From Methanobacterium_C sp963845285 (lineage in GTDB: Archaea; Methanobacteriota; Methanobacteria; Methanobacteriales; Methanobacteriaceae), in assembly GCA_963845285.1 (NCBI GenBank), contig CAWJRO010000022.1, positions 21,473 through 85,472 on the forward strand: a DNA stretch of 64,000 bases, written 5' to 3'. The notes beneath the pieces are model-generated. The model saw nothing but the letters and a program-made list of their open reading frames with translations, did not search any database and was not told the origin of the DNA. Shown in pieces: positions 44,699-54,031 of this stretch. Position numbers and translations under genes: made by a program. Position 1 is the stretch's first letter. Every line of letters starts with the position of its first letter.

Positions 44699-45490
44699 TT
44701 AATTCCTGCCTTTTATATTTTCATTTGAATATTTTTCTAGTGTAAATATGGCTACAAAAGATATTAAAACAAGTATTATTCCTGCTGTTATGGCCATATC
44801 TATATTTCCAAGTGATAAATTGAAATAAATAGCAATTGGCAAGGTTTCAGTTTTAAGGTAGGTTCCTCCGCCCACCAGAAGGACTGCAGCAAAGGTTCCG
44901 ATACATCGGGCCAGTGTAACCACAGAAGAAGCAAATATCCCATTTTTGGCTAAGGGTAGGGTTATATTTTTAAAAGTTTCAAACTCCCCATATCCCAAGC
45001 TCCTAGAAACAAGTTCGTATCGGGGGTTGATGTAACTGAACGTAGAATAAATTATTTTTACAGCGTAGGGAAATGCAACAAAAAATTGGGCCACAATGAT
45101 CCCTGTTGTTGTGAAAACAATATCTATACCTAAACTTCGCAGCAGGTTCCCAAATAAATTATTCCCAAACAGCATCAATAAGGCAATGCCCAAAACTATC
45201 TCTGGAAAAGCCATAGGAAGGTCTAAAATACTTTTTACTATACTTTTAAGAGGAAAAGAATATCGAGAAAGGGAGTAAGCAGTTGGCACAGCCACTAACA
45301 TTACAAGCACTACTGCAAGTATTGAGGTGGATAAGGTTAACTTTAGGGCTGTTAACATTTCATCTGAAAAAAGTGATTCAATAAATCCTTGTGGGGATGG
45401 AATAAAAAATATGCTACCTATAATTACGAACAAAAAGGAAGTAAAAATAAATGATATGGATATAAAGGTAATTTCAAACTTGCTTTTCAT
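44699..45490 (-). CDS. modB: Molybdate ABC transporter permease
   Basis: A 263-residue permease with six hydrophobic segments and the EAA loop INPRYELVSRSLGYGEFETFKNITLPLAKNG at about residues 158-188. AVPTAYSLSRYSFPLKS and PMAFPEIVLGIALLMLF are typical of ModB. It lies between modA (99 bases upstream) and modC. The ATG at 45488-45490 follows AGGGATAAA. Confidence 0.9.
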   Translation of the reverse strand: MKSKFEITFISISFIFTSFLFVIIGSIFFIPSPQGFIESLFSDEMLTALKLTLSTSILAVVLVMLVAVPTAYSLSRYSFPLKSIVKSILDLPMAFPEIVLGIALLMLFGNNLFGNLLRSLGIDIVFTTTGIIVAQFFVAFPYAVKIIYSTFSYINPRYELVSRSLGYGEFETFKNITLPLAKNGIFASSVVTLARCIGTFAAVLLVGGGTYLKTETLPIAIYFNLSLGNIDMAITAGIILVLISFVAIFTLEKYSNENIKGRN

Positions 45491-45589
45491 TTTATCCCTT
45501 CAAAGTTTTCCTAAATTAGGTGTGCAGGATTTTTAGTTGAATTAACCTTCCATCATCCTTTTATTCTATAAATCCTTTTTTTATATTAT

Positions 45590-46393
45590 TTATTGATTCA
45601 CAGGTTTAAAACCATGTTTCTGCCATATGGCTAATCCTTCAGATGAGGTTATGTAGTTTTCAAATTTGGTGGCTGCATCTTTGTTTTGGGTGAAGCTGGT
45701 TAAACCTACACCTATTGTAGCAATAGCATTCTGGTCCTGTGGAATCTGAATCACGTCGATTTTGCCCTGGGCATCACTTGTGTTTGCTATGTCCTCTGTT
45801 ACTATGGCAACGTCCACCTGTCCAGATGTTATGTATGTTAATAACTGGTTTACTGTAGGAGCATAAACAACAACATTACTTTGAACTGCAGTTAATTCTC
45901 CTGTTTTGTTCAATAGTTTTATACTCTCTTTACCTACAGCAGTAGCATTGGTATCTCCTAAAGCAACTTTAAGGCCAGGTCTGGCTAGGTCTTTTACGGA
46001 AGTTATGTTTTTAGGGTTTCCCTTTTGAACAGCTATAATCGGTATATGATAGACTATAGGTTTGACAGTGTCATTAATTACGTAACCTTTGTTTTTAGCA
46101 TTGTCCATAAATGTTAAGTCTCCAGGAACTACAATATCTGCACTTTTCTGTGTTTGCAATGCTGCAAAAAGCTCTCCGCTGTTACCATATTGTATATTAA
46201 CTGTGGTTCCAGGGTTTTGTTTTTCGAAGCTAGTTTTTAATTCATTCATAGCACTCATAGTTCCAGCACCTGCAAGTACAGTAATATTACCTTTTGCACT
46301 GTTCCCACCTGTTAAAAGTCCACTGGCATACAATCCAGCAACTACAACTAAGATCAATATAATACCAATAACGGCTCCTTTTTTTGAATCCAT
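45590..46393 (-). CDS. modA: Molybdate ABC transporter substrate-binding protein
   Basis: The 267-residue protein has an N-terminal hydrophobic anchor (about residues 7-26) followed by a compact ModA fold: ITVLAGAGTMSAMNELKTSFEKQNPGTTVN, QYGNSGELFAALQTQKSADIVVPGD, then VYAPTVNQLLTYITSGQVDVAIV. Tungstate could also bind. The ATG follows AAGGAGACG. A 24-bp palindrome of the Mo/W family lies 70 bases upstream at 46463-46486. Confidence 0.88.
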   Translation of the reverse strand: MDSKKGAVIGIILILVVVAGLYASGLLTGGNSAKGNITVLAGAGTMSAMNELKTSFEKQNPGTTVNIQYGNSGELFAALQTQKSADIVVPGDLTFMDNAKNKGYVINDTVKPIVYHIPIIAVQKGNPKNITSVKDLARPGLKVALGDTNATAVGKESIKLLNKTGELTAVQSNVVVYAPTVNQLLTYITSGQVDVAIVTEDIANTSDAQGKIDVIQIPQDQNAIATIGVGLTSFTQNKDAATKFENYITSSEGLAIWQKHGFKPVNQ

Positions 46394-46462
46394 ACTGTTT
46401 CGTCTCCTTATAGGGTTTAAATACAGGTTATGAATATTAATTCATTACCTATAAATAATTAA

Positions 46463-46486
46463 AGACATGTATTTATAAACATATCG
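46463..46486 (-). promoter_or_regulatory. 24-bp palindromic site upstream of modA (site S2)
   Basis: On the - strand: CGATATG-N10-CATGTCT, with TTTATAAATA as spacer, which is a TATA-like element. The left half is the strong half; the right half matches the consensus CATNTCG at five of seven positions. It is correctly placed to control modA. Confidence 0.6.
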
Positions 46487-46641
46487 TTTTTAAAATCTCA
46501 AAAAGGTGATGTTGATTAAAAATAAAAAATAAGTTAAACCATTTTTTGCACCTTAAACCTCAAAATAAATCTGAAGATTTGCTTAAAATAGATTTATCCC
46601 TAGAAAATCCATTTTAAGAATTCATTATTGACAAAATCATT

Positions 46642-47688
46642 CTAAATTAAATCACATAAGAACAGTTCATCAAAAAATGGACATTTTCCCCTACAATCTG
46701 AACTTTTAGGACATTCAGAACAACTTAATTTACAGTTACTATCAACGTAATTCCTGTAATTTGAAAATTTATCCTGCCAGATTTTGCCAAAGTTGAACTC
46801 TTTTAAGCTGTAACTGTAATCTGTGTTGTTACAGAAGGAGCACGGTGAAACTTCCATATTTTCGCTCACGTAAACTGAAAAGAAACCACATTCACAGCTG
46901 TCTATCAGATCGTTCTCCACCTTTGTCCCCTTAAGCAAGCTCGGAACGAAACATGCATCAAAACCAATCTTTATTTTTATAGCCGGATTATCAACCATTT
47001 TTAGAAATGATCTAAGTTTATCTGGTGATTTTATAATATCAGCGCTGTCCGCCCTGCCTGTGGGCTTGTAGGTTAGGAATATGATTGCATTGAAATTTTT
47101 GATGTAGTCATTGTATTCTCCCTCAAGCATCCTGGTTGCCATTTCAATTGTTTTTTCAGAGATGACGTAGTGGATGTTGGTTTTTATACCTTCATCAGCG
47201 AGGCTAGATCCAAGCTTTGAAAGCTCTTCAAGGGATAAATTGTTCCTGTAGGGGTCCCATGAGATGGCTACAGAACCGCAGTACTTTTTGGTAGCTTCGA
47301 TGTTTTCCGGGTTGAAGAACTTTCCGCAGGTTGTGTAATTGGGTATTATGTTATGTTGTTCTGTAACTTTCAAGATCTCGTTAAATTGGGGATGGAGGAG
47401 TGGTTCTCCACCTCCAAGTGCTACCTGAAATATGCTGCCATATTCTTTGCTTGTCAACTGTTCAAGTACAAATTTATAATCTTCAAGTGACATAAACCTG
47501 CCTTTTTCGTTACTTGACTTGTAGCAGTATTCACATGCGTTGGTGCAGTAGTTGGATATGGATATATCTGCAAGTTCTGGCCATGGGGCCCTGTAGGGAT
47601 TTTCAGATAAACTTTTGCCCCATCTGAAGGTTGCTCCGGTTTCTGGAATGCAGACGAAGTTGTATCCCTCAAAATGTTTCCGTATCAT
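46642..47688 (-). CDS. Radical SAM/SPASM-type protein coupled to an NSSS-motif protein
   Basis: The 348-residue protein has the radical-SAM motif CTNACEYC (C48, C52, C55) and GGEP at about residues 93-96. The C-terminal part is cysteine-rich, CECGFF...SPCSFCNN...CKLSCSEC and SDCRGKC, consistent with a SPASM domain with one or two auxiliary clusters. SPASM proteins usually modify peptides or proteins. The start ATG (47686-47688) overlaps the stop of the small NSSS-motif gene by four bases, so that protein is the obvious candidate substrate. The modification is unknown. No protease or exporter gene is adjacent. Confidence 0.78.
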   Translation of the reverse strand: MIRKHFEGYNFVCIPETGATFRWGKSLSENPYRAPWPELADISISNYCTNACEYCYKSSNEKGRFMSLEDYKFVLEQLTSKEYGSIFQVALGGGEPLLHPQFNEILKVTEQHNIIPNYTTCGKFFNPENIEATKKYCGSVAISWDPYRNNLSLEELSKLGSSLADEGIKTNIHYVISEKTIEMATRMLEGEYNDYIKNFNAIIFLTYKPTGRADSADIIKSPDKLRSFLKMVDNPAIKIKIGFDACFVPSLLKGTKVENDLIDSCECGFFSVYVSENMEVSPCSFCNNTDYSYSLKEFNFGKIWQDKFSNYRNYVDSNCKLSCSECPKSSDCRGKCPFFDELFLCDLI

Positions 47689-48110
47689 TTGATATCTCTT
47701 GGGTCCTCTTCACATTCACATTTTAACTCTTTTGTCTGTGTTGCTCCAACACCGAACAAGTCACTGCCTTTTCCTTTGACAACTATCCAGTTGATGAGAT
47801 CCCACATTTCATCCTTTGAAAGTTTGCTAAAGTCTGTTTTTGGTATTTCATCTGTGTTTATTTCATCATCTAAAAAAACTGATTTTCCAAGGGCAAATTT
47901 TTTGGTGGTGTAATAATATTCACGGTCCATGATCCTGGTTTTGTTCCCTTCTTCTTCCAGTTCTTCCTTCACAAATGTTAATAATTGTACCATTCCATTT
48001 TTTCCACTTTCTTTAAAGTGTTCTATGTTGTCCTCAAGAACATCCTTTTCAGCTGTTAATACGAAGCTTGCTGAGCTGCTGTTTGTCACGAAATCGCATC
48101 GTATTTTCAA
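47685..48110 (-). CDS. Small NSSS-motif protein, possible radical-SAM substrate
   Basis: I start at TTG 48110, which follows GGGAGG by seven bases and gives MKIRCDFVTNSSSASFVL, the characteristic opening of a widespread but uncharacterised group of proteins with an N-terminal FVTNSSS(S/A)SF motif. An ATG at 48125 would add five residues. The rest is acidic (141 residues in all), with a C-terminal CECEED. The gene overlaps the radical-SAM gene by four bases. A post-translationally modified protein is the most plausible reading, but it is inference. Confidence 0.7.
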   Translation of the reverse strand: MKIRCDFVTNSSSASFVLTAEKDVLEDNIEHFKESGKNGMVQLLTFVKEELEEEGNKTRIMDREYYYTTKKFALGKSVFLDDEINTDEIPKTDFSKLSKDEMWDLINWIVVKGKGSDLFGVGATQTKELKCECEEDPRDIK

Positions 48111-48256
48111 TATAAAACCTCCCATTTGATGTTTTTAATATTTATTTTATTAACTATTTTATTATTGAATAAACAATTTTAAGTCCTATTAAACTACTAC
48201 TTTTTACTGCCTTATAAGATTTTTTTACTAATAACAACTATGTTCATCAAGTCTTT

Positions 48257-49279
48257 TTATCCCCTTTTTACCATTATAAGTTCTGCTACAATGCTGACGG
48301 CAATTTCTTGAGGTGTTTCCGCATTGATAGAAAGACCAATTGGAGAATAAACCTTTGATGTAATATCATCACTGAATCCACATTCCTTCATGCGATCGAA
48401 AATCATTTTCACTTTTCTTTTGCTTCCTATCATACCTACATACTTTGTATCTCTTTTCAAAGATTCTCTTAATACATCTGCATCAAACTGGTGGCCTCGA
48501 GTAACAATAACTACAAATTCGTTTCCAGTAAACTGTAAACTGTTAAAAACATCTGGAATTGGTTTGACGAGAATTTCATCGGCTTTGGGAAACCTTTCCT
48601 TGTTGGCAAATTCTGTACGGTCGTCGATGACAACAACATAGAAACCCACTGTTTTGGCAAATTTAACTATAAACTGTGAAATATGGCCTGCTCCAAAAAT
48701 ATAAAGTTTTGGTAAGTGGTTAAGAGTTTCAATAAGGATTTCATCGGTTACATAAAGGTTTGTACCATTCAAACGTTCTTGAAATAATTTTTTTTCATCT
48801 TCACCTATCTCAAAGCCAAAGGTGTTTTCATTTATTTCAGAGTCAAAAATATCATCATTTTTTTCTATGATCGTTTTGAGAATTTTTTTGTTCTTGAATT
48901 GGGTTATGAGAACCCCATCGGCGCTGGTTTTGTCCATGTATCCAAGGTGTCTGTAAATTTCGTCATATTTTTTAATTACAGGTTCCAGGAAAACATCGAC
49001 ATTTCCACCACATATCATATGTTTATCCAGCACTTCTTCAGAATCCATTTTTATATGTATCATTTGGGGATTTTGTTTGCCCATGTGAGCCATGGCTTCT
49101 TTGAAAACATTAAACTCTAGACTTCCACCACCTATAGTTCCATAAATTTTTCCATCTTCCCCTACAAACATTTTGGCGCCCACGTTCCTTGGACCTGATC
49201 CTTCCTTTGTCACGACAGTTGCAATGGTACCTGTTTTGTCACTATCCAAATAATTCCCGATAATTTCATACATGTTCAT
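48257..49279 (-). CDS. XdhC/CoxI-family protein
   Basis: The 340-residue protein has the XdhC_CoxI N-terminal domain (TIATVVTKEGSGPRNVGAKMFV; GTIGGGSLEF at about residues 47-56) and a C-terminal Rossmann-type domain (LYIFGAGHISQFIVKFAK; VIDDRTEFAN). Family members help mature molybdenum hydroxylases by protecting or sulfurating the cofactor. In a methanogen the client is uncertain, possibly a formate dehydrogenase or an unrelated molybdoenzyme. The position beside Mo/W transporters supports a metal-cofactor role. A degenerate 24-bp site overlaps its probable TATA. Confidence 0.85.
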   Translation of the reverse strand: MNMYEIIGNYLDSDKTGTIATVVTKEGSGPRNVGAKMFVGEDGKIYGTIGGGSLEFNVFKEAMAHMGKQNPQMIHIKMDSEEVLDKHMICGGNVDVFLEPVIKKYDEIYRHLGYMDKTSADGVLITQFKNKKILKTIIEKNDDIFDSEINENTFGFEIGEDEKKLFQERLNGTNLYVTDEILIETLNHLPKLYIFGAGHISQFIVKFAKTVGFYVVVIDDRTEFANKERFPKADEILVKPIPDVFNSLQFTGNEFVVIVTRGHQFDADVLRESLKRDTKYVGMIGSKRKVKMIFDRMKECGFSDDITSKVYSPIGLSINAETPQEIAVSIVAELIMVKRG

Positions 49280-49444
49280 AGTATCCCTTATTTCCTAAAT
49301 TTTGTTCAGTATGTATTACATAAAAAAATTTAAACATTGCCCTAGAATTTTCACTAAATTCAATGTGAAGGATAAATCCTAAACCAGATTATCTGAAAAT
49401 TAAACATGGCAATGAAATTCAGGGTTTCACATATTTCCATAGGT

Positions 49445-49482
49445 TGACATCCATATATAACTGTACCGGTTGCCGGCAACCG
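49445..49482 (-). promoter_or_regulatory. Probable xdhC promoter with degenerate 24-bp site and GC palindrome
   Basis: TGACATC-CATATATAAC-TGTACCG (49445-49468) has the 7-10-7 geometry of the Mo/W sites with a TATA-like spacer, but weaker half-sites. Overlapping its end is a perfect 16-bp palindrome CGGTTGCCGGCAACCG at 49467-49482, conspicuously GC-rich in an AT-rich gap. Either could be an operator for xdhC, 166 bases downstream on the - strand. Confidence 0.5.
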
Positions 49483-49908
49483 TCTTCTGACATATAATTT
49501 GGAAATTACAAAATTTTCTTCAAACAACATTTAAATTTAAAGCAGTTATTTGCAGTTATGTTGGTTGCAAAAAAATACAAAAAGAGTTTTTGAACATTTT
49601 TAGATGTATAAAATGTTATGAACTAATTTATTGTCGTAAATATCCTTTAAATATCTTTTAAATATCCTTTAAATAATGTTTATGAGTAAGTTTTCTTTGT
49701 AAATTTAAGATATTATTTTTGTCTGAGAGAATTTACGGCTTTAATAGAGAACAACTTCTTAAACACAGACTTTTTGTTTATACAATTCAATTTAATTAAA
49801 AAAGAGTAAAAAAAGAGTATTAAATGACTTTCAAAAGAGAATAAATGTGGGGTCTAAAAGTTAATGGATAAAAACTTATTTGCAAACTTTGCAAAACGGT
49901 AATATCCA
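49483..49908. other. Gene-free stretch between xdhC promoter and the FecE-type ATPase gene
   Basis: These 426 AT-rich bases contain a short imperfect tandem repeat of AAATATCCTTTA-like units at about 49638-49676. No open frame, RNA gene or mobile-element end was recognised. Confidence 0.35.
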
Positions 49909-50697
49909 CTATTTTATCTGCATGGGGATACATGCTTTCCTGTTTTCGTCCACATCCATTACTTTAACATCTATTCCATAAGCTTCTCTCATATTTTTTT
50001 CTGTTATGACCTCTTCTGGACTTCCCATGGCCATGATCGAGCCATTGTTCATGATGGCTACCTTGTTGGAAGAGAGAAATGCATGGTCTGGATAGTGGGA
50101 TGTCATTATTACAGATAATCCTCTTTTTGACAATCTGTTTATAACTTCAAGGGTTCGTATCTGGTTTCCGAAGTCTAGATGAGATGTTGGTTCATCCAGA
50201 AGCAAAAGTTTGGGCTCTTGGGCCAAAACTCTCGCCAAAAGTACAAGCTGTCTTTCACCGCCACTGATCTCCGTGTAAGTTTTATCCTTCAAATGAAAGA
50301 TTCCAAGGCTTTCAAGGGCTTTATCTGCTATCTTAAAATCTTTTTCTCCGGGTGAAGATGTTACGGTTAAATGCGGAGCTCTTCCCATTAAAACCACATC
50401 AAAAACCGAGAATGCAAAGGTTGAATTGTGTGACTGAGGTATGTAACCAATTATTTTTGCAAGTTCGGTGTTGTTCAGGGAGTAGATATCTTCATCATTT
50501 AAAAAGATATTTCCGCTGTTTAGTTTGAGCAGACCGTTCATACATTTAATTAATGTTGATTTACCGGTTCCATTTGGCCCCAATATACATAAAACATCTT
50601 TATTTTCGATTGAAAGGTTGATATTTTCAAAAATTTTTTCTTTTCCATTATAGGAGAACTCTGCATTACATATTTCAAGCATTTTATTCATGTCCAA
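49909..50697 (-). CDS. FecE/BtuD-type ABC transporter ATPase
   Basis: The 262-residue ATPase has Walker A GPNGTGKST near residue 37, signature ISGGERQL, Walker B LLLLDEPTSHLD and a switch histidine in TSHYPDHA. It belongs to the family that serves FecCD-type importers of iron-siderophores, cobalamin, hemes or, in MolBCA, molybdate and tungstate. Its gene overlaps the permease by 10 bases. The neighbouring Mo/W genes and 24-bp sites make a metal oxyanion or metal chelate as substrate plausible. Confidence 0.9.
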   Translation of the reverse strand: MDMNKMLEICNAEFSYNGKEKIFENINLSIENKDVLCILGPNGTGKSTLIKCMNGLLKLNSGNIFLNDEDIYSLNNTELAKIIGYIPQSHNSTFAFSVFDVVLMGRAPHLTVTSSPGEKDFKIADKALESLGIFHLKDKTYTEISGGERQLVLLARVLAQEPKLLLLDEPTSHLDFGNQIRTLEVINRLSKRGLSVIMTSHYPDHAFLSSNKVAIMNNGSIMAMGSPEEVITEKNMREAYGIDVKVMDVDENRKACIPMQIK

Positions 50698-51707
50698 CCC
50701 TCGTAACCCTTTTTAAGGAGATATAAGAAGAACGGAGCTCCAATAATCGCGGTTAATATTCCAAGGGGAATCTCAATGGATGTTGCTGTTCTACACACAT
50801 CATCCACCAGTAAAAGGAACACGGCTCCTAATGAGATACTGGCAGGTAAAAGTTTTTTATGATCAGGTCCTACAATCATCCTTGCTATGTGGGGTATTAC
50901 CAAACCAACCCAACCAATAATGCCGCTTATACTTACCGCAGCTGACGTTAGCAGTGTGCAGCACAGGATCACTATTATCCTTAATTTTTCTGTATCCACA
51001 CCGAGGGATCGGGCCTCTTCATCACCCATTGAAAGGACGTTAAGTCTCCATCTAACGATTAATAATATAGTAAACCCAATGATAACTGGCACTATTATCA
51101 TGGCTAAAGAGCTGCTGTTAACTGCCGAAAGACTTCCCATAAGCCAGTATACAATCTCTGGCAACTTGCTGTTGGGATCTGCAAGGTACTTAATACAGGA
51201 TGTGAATGCTGAAAAGAGGGCCCCAATTGCTATTCCTCCAAGCACCATCATAAGAATTTTATCGCCTTTGAAACCTTTGCTCAAGAAGTATGTGAGGCTA
51301 ACTGCAATTAAACCAAAGATAAATGCCATTATTTGTATAGTTAATGGTGATGAGCTGAGTAAAATTGCCAGTGCGGCTCCAAAACCGGCACCTGCTGAGA
51401 CTCCCAGAATATCAGGGGATACCAATGGGTTCTGGAATGTTCCCTGGAATGATGCTCCGGATATTGATAAAGCCGCACCAACTATCATTGCTGCTACTAT
51501 TCTGGGTAGTCTTATGTCCCAGACTACTGTGTAAATTGCAGGGGATAAACTTGTTTTGACTGGTAAAAAAACAGATCCAAGGGCCACTATGACATCAAGT
51601 GGGGACACAGGATATCTACCTATCAGAAAAGATGCAAAAAATAAAAAAATGGGCAGTACTATCAGTAAGGTTGCTGAAGAAGTTTTTTTAAGGATTTTGT
51701 TGTTCAT
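50688..51707 (-). CDS. FecCD-type ABC transporter permease
   Basis: A 339-residue permease with about ten membrane segments and the FecCD family landmarks SGASFQGTFQNPLVSPDILGVSAGAG (about residues 83-108) and VGLVIPHIARMIVGPDHKKLLPAS (about 270-293). It would form the channel for the complex carried by the upstream binding protein. Located between the ATPase gene (10-base overlap) and the binding-protein gene (239 bases upstream). Substrate unknown; see the ATPase entry. Confidence 0.92.
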   Translation of the reverse strand: MNNKILKKTSSATLLIVLPIFLFFASFLIGRYPVSPLDVIVALGSVFLPVKTSLSPAIYTVVWDIRLPRIVAAMIVGAALSISGASFQGTFQNPLVSPDILGVSAGAGFGAALAILLSSSPLTIQIMAFIFGLIAVSLTYFLSKGFKGDKILMMVLGGIAIGALFSAFTSCIKYLADPNSKLPEIVYWLMGSLSAVNSSSLAMIIVPVIIGFTILLIVRWRLNVLSMGDEEARSLGVDTEKLRIIVILCCTLLTSAAVSISGIIGWVGLVIPHIARMIVGPDHKKLLPASISLGAVFLLLVDDVCRTATSIEIPLGILTAIIGAPFFLYLLKKGYEGWT

Positions 51708-51946
51708 TTTTCATTTCCATCCATAGTTGAGATTTGCAGTTTCAATGTCATCTGAATTGAGTTTATTTAATTTTTTGGTATTATTAATCCATTCAATTAA
51801 TGTTTTAAACTTACTAAAATGCTTTAAAATTAATTTAAATGATTAAATTTAAATAAAAAAGTTGGGAGGAAAAAACCATATCCTCCCTGCAAATTTATTG
51901 TTTTTTTTATTGTCTCTTAGGACTTCCAGTAATCCATTAATGAGTC

Positions 51947-53047
51947 TCAGATTGTCTGGTTGTTCATTATGTTTTTCACGTCGTTGTCTGTTAGTGTCAC
52001 GTGGTAGAAGTCTGAGTAGAATTCTTTTGTCAGGCTGTTCATATCTATGTCCTTGAATTTGTCAGGGTAGAGTACTTTAGCTGTCCATGGTATTCCTATA
52101 ATGGTGTTAACACCTGGCGGTCTGTCAAACCAGCCTTCTGGAGCTGTTGGGGCCAGATAAACTTTGTGGTTTTTAACTGCGTTTACATCGTTCCATGAAG
52201 AGGAGTTTGAAGATGACGAGTTTGTGGCGACACTATGGTAGAACTGTGCATTGTTGGTTATTATGATGTTCGGATTCCACTGAAGTACCTGTTCCATTGA
52301 AACCGAAGACATTCCATTTCCCTGTTTAATTGGTACTTGAGCAACGTTGATACCTCCACAGAGTTCTATAAGCTGAGAGTGTTGTGAGCCTTTAGGGTCT
52401 GTTTGCAGACCTGCTGCACCTTCTGCGTAGTAAACTTTTACTTTCTGATCTTCAGGTATTGCTGAAGCAGTACTGTTGACTTGGTTCATCACCTTGTTGT
52501 AGAATGATACCATTTTGTCTGCCTGCTGCTGTGCTCCAAGTACTTTTCCCATAAATTGGATTGAAGGAGTGTAATTTGTTACATTTGTGGAACTTTGGGT
52601 AGCTACTACAGGTACACTGCCCATTTTCTTCTGCATATCATCTATACTTGGAGAGCTGTTTCCCATCATATTGTAGTCATCCAAAATCACGTCAGGATTT
52701 AGTGCTAAGAATGTTTCAGGGTTGCCCTGATATGTGCTGTACCATCCTCCAACAACTGGAAGATTCTGATACTTTTCAGGAGTGTACTGTTTTGCTTCAG
52801 GTGTTAAATTGGAGTTCCAACCAGCCAGTTTATCAGGAGCTATCATATAAACCAGGTTGGTTAAAGGAGGTGATGTAGCGAGTACCTTGTTTATATGTGC
52901 TGGAACCTGAACGTTCCTGTTAAACATATCAGTGATTTGAACAGTTCCTGTAGTTGAATTAGAGTTATTGTAGCTAATGTATCCTGCAACAACAGCAATA
53001 ATTGCAATTACAACCATTGCAATCAGTATAATTTTCTTTTTATCCAT
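51947..53047 (-). CDS. Iron/metal-complex ABC transporter substrate-binding protein
   Basis: The 366-residue protein has an N-terminal membrane anchor (about residues 5-24) and two TroA/BtuF-type lobes joined by a long helix. It begins QVPAHINKVLATSPPLTNLVYMIAPDKLAGWNS, and later LALNPDVILDDYNM and LQWNPNIIITNNAQFYHS are typical of metal-chelate binding proteins. It ends in FYHVTLTDNDVKNIM. It is followed by the permease gene and preceded 21 bases by a methyltransferase gene, so all four are probably one operon. Confidence 0.87.
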   Translation of the reverse strand: MDKKKIILIAMVVIAIIAVVAGYISYNNSNSTTGTVQITDMFNRNVQVPAHINKVLATSPPLTNLVYMIAPDKLAGWNSNLTPEAKQYTPEKYQNLPVVGGWYSTYQGNPETFLALNPDVILDDYNMMGNSSPSIDDMQKKMGSVPVVATQSSTNVTNYTPSIQFMGKVLGAQQQADKMVSFYNKVMNQVNSTASAIPEDQKVKVYYAEGAAGLQTDPKGSQHSQLIELCGGINVAQVPIKQGNGMSSVSMEQVLQWNPNIIITNNAQFYHSVATNSSSSNSSSWNDVNAVKNHKVYLAPTAPEGWFDRPPGVNTIIGIPWTAKVLYPDKFKDIDMNSLTKEFYSDFYHVTLTDNDVKNIMNNQTI

Positions 53048-53068
53048 TATTATTCACCTTTATCTGTG

Positions 53069-53950
53069 TTAATCGTTGTTTTCTTTTTTCCACCAAAGTA
53101 AGACCCAATCGGGGTTATTTGTTGGATAATCAAGTGTTCCATCGTCTCTTTTAATTGCGTTAGTCTTTAAAAAAGTTTCAAGTTTCTTTTTTTCTTCTTC
53201 AGCAATCGTTTTAGTATTCCATCCCAGTTTCCATGTACATCTATCAACTGCGTCATCTAAATCACAGTATATGGGACGTGTTTTTGATTCAAGCATTTCT
53301 ACATTTGCGTATATTCCCATCTGGTAGAGCATGTTGCACACGTAAATGTAATCTGGGTGTTGATGGTACTGGGTGCCCATGACTTCACAGAGTTCTTTTT
53401 CAAGTTGTCTACCATTTGCCCCCCATATTGTCATGTAAACATACTTTTTGGCAAGTCCATTTATCTTCTCAAGCTCTTTTTTGAGGTCCTGTACTCCGCC
53501 AAGAGAACGTGATGCTATTACAACATCGTGGGGTTCCACCTGATCTGGATTAAGATCTTCAACTGTGCTTTGAAGGTAACTGATGTTTTTAATACCCTCT
53601 TTTTCGGCATTTTGCTTAACCAAACTTAACATTTCATTTGACATGTCAACGGCTGTCACGTGTTCAACTTCCTTTGCAACCTTTAAAGTAACACTTCCAT
53701 TACCGCATCCAAGGTCTAAAATGGTGTATTTGGGTTCCTTATGGATTTTTGCCGCGAAATTTTCGGGATAATCATCTGTTTTCATCCATTCATTGAATTT
53801 AGTTGCGATCTTATCCCATCTTTTTTTATTACTTTTACTTGGTGTACTTTGAAGTAATTCGTTCCACATTCCATTCCAGTCAATATCTTCTGGTTTCAAT
53901 GTGTTTTCGTTGTTTTCTGGTTCTATTCTTACACCTCCGTAAGGCATCAA
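53069..53950 (-). CDS. Class I SAM-dependent methyltransferase, first gene of the ABC operon
   Basis: The 293-residue protein has the class I SAM motif ILDLGCGNGSVTLKVAK at about residues 90-106, followed by TAVDMSNEM and DVVIASRSLGG. The methyl acceptor is unknown; linkage to the ABC importer and to DUF364/FmdE genes suggests a small metal-binding molecule. ATG 53950 has no clear ribosome-binding site and lies six bases from palindromic site S3; a later internal start (after GGAGGTG inside the frame) cannot be excluded. Confidence 0.8.
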   Translation of the reverse strand: MMPYGGVRIEPENNENTLKPEDIDWNGMWNELLQSTPSKSNKKRWDKIATKFNEWMKTDDYPENFAAKIHKEPKYTILDLGCGNGSVTLKVAKEVEHVTAVDMSNEMLSLVKQNAEKEGIKNISYLQSTVEDLNPDQVEPHDVVIASRSLGGVQDLKKELEKINGLAKKYVYMTIWGANGRQLEKELCEVMGTQYHQHPDYIYVCNMLYQMGIYANVEMLESKTRPIYCDLDDAVDRCTWKLGWNTKTIAEEEKKKLETFLKTNAIKRDDGTLDYPTNNPDWVLLWWKKENND

Positions 53951-53955
53951 AAAAA

Positions 53956-53979
53956 TGATATGTTAATATGTACATATCG
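53956..53979 (-). promoter_or_regulatory. 24-bp palindromic site before the methyltransferase/ABC operon (site S3)
   Basis: On the - strand: CGATATG-N10-CATATCA, spacer TACATATTAA. Six of seven bases pair across the two halves, and the geometry equals S1. Its position immediately before the start codon suggests either a leaderless promoter here or a site blocking transcription from S4 upstream. Confidence 0.6.
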
Positions 53980-54031
53980 TTTTACAAAACTTTCAACAGA
54001 CCTTTAAAATATTAAAAAAATTTTATAACAT

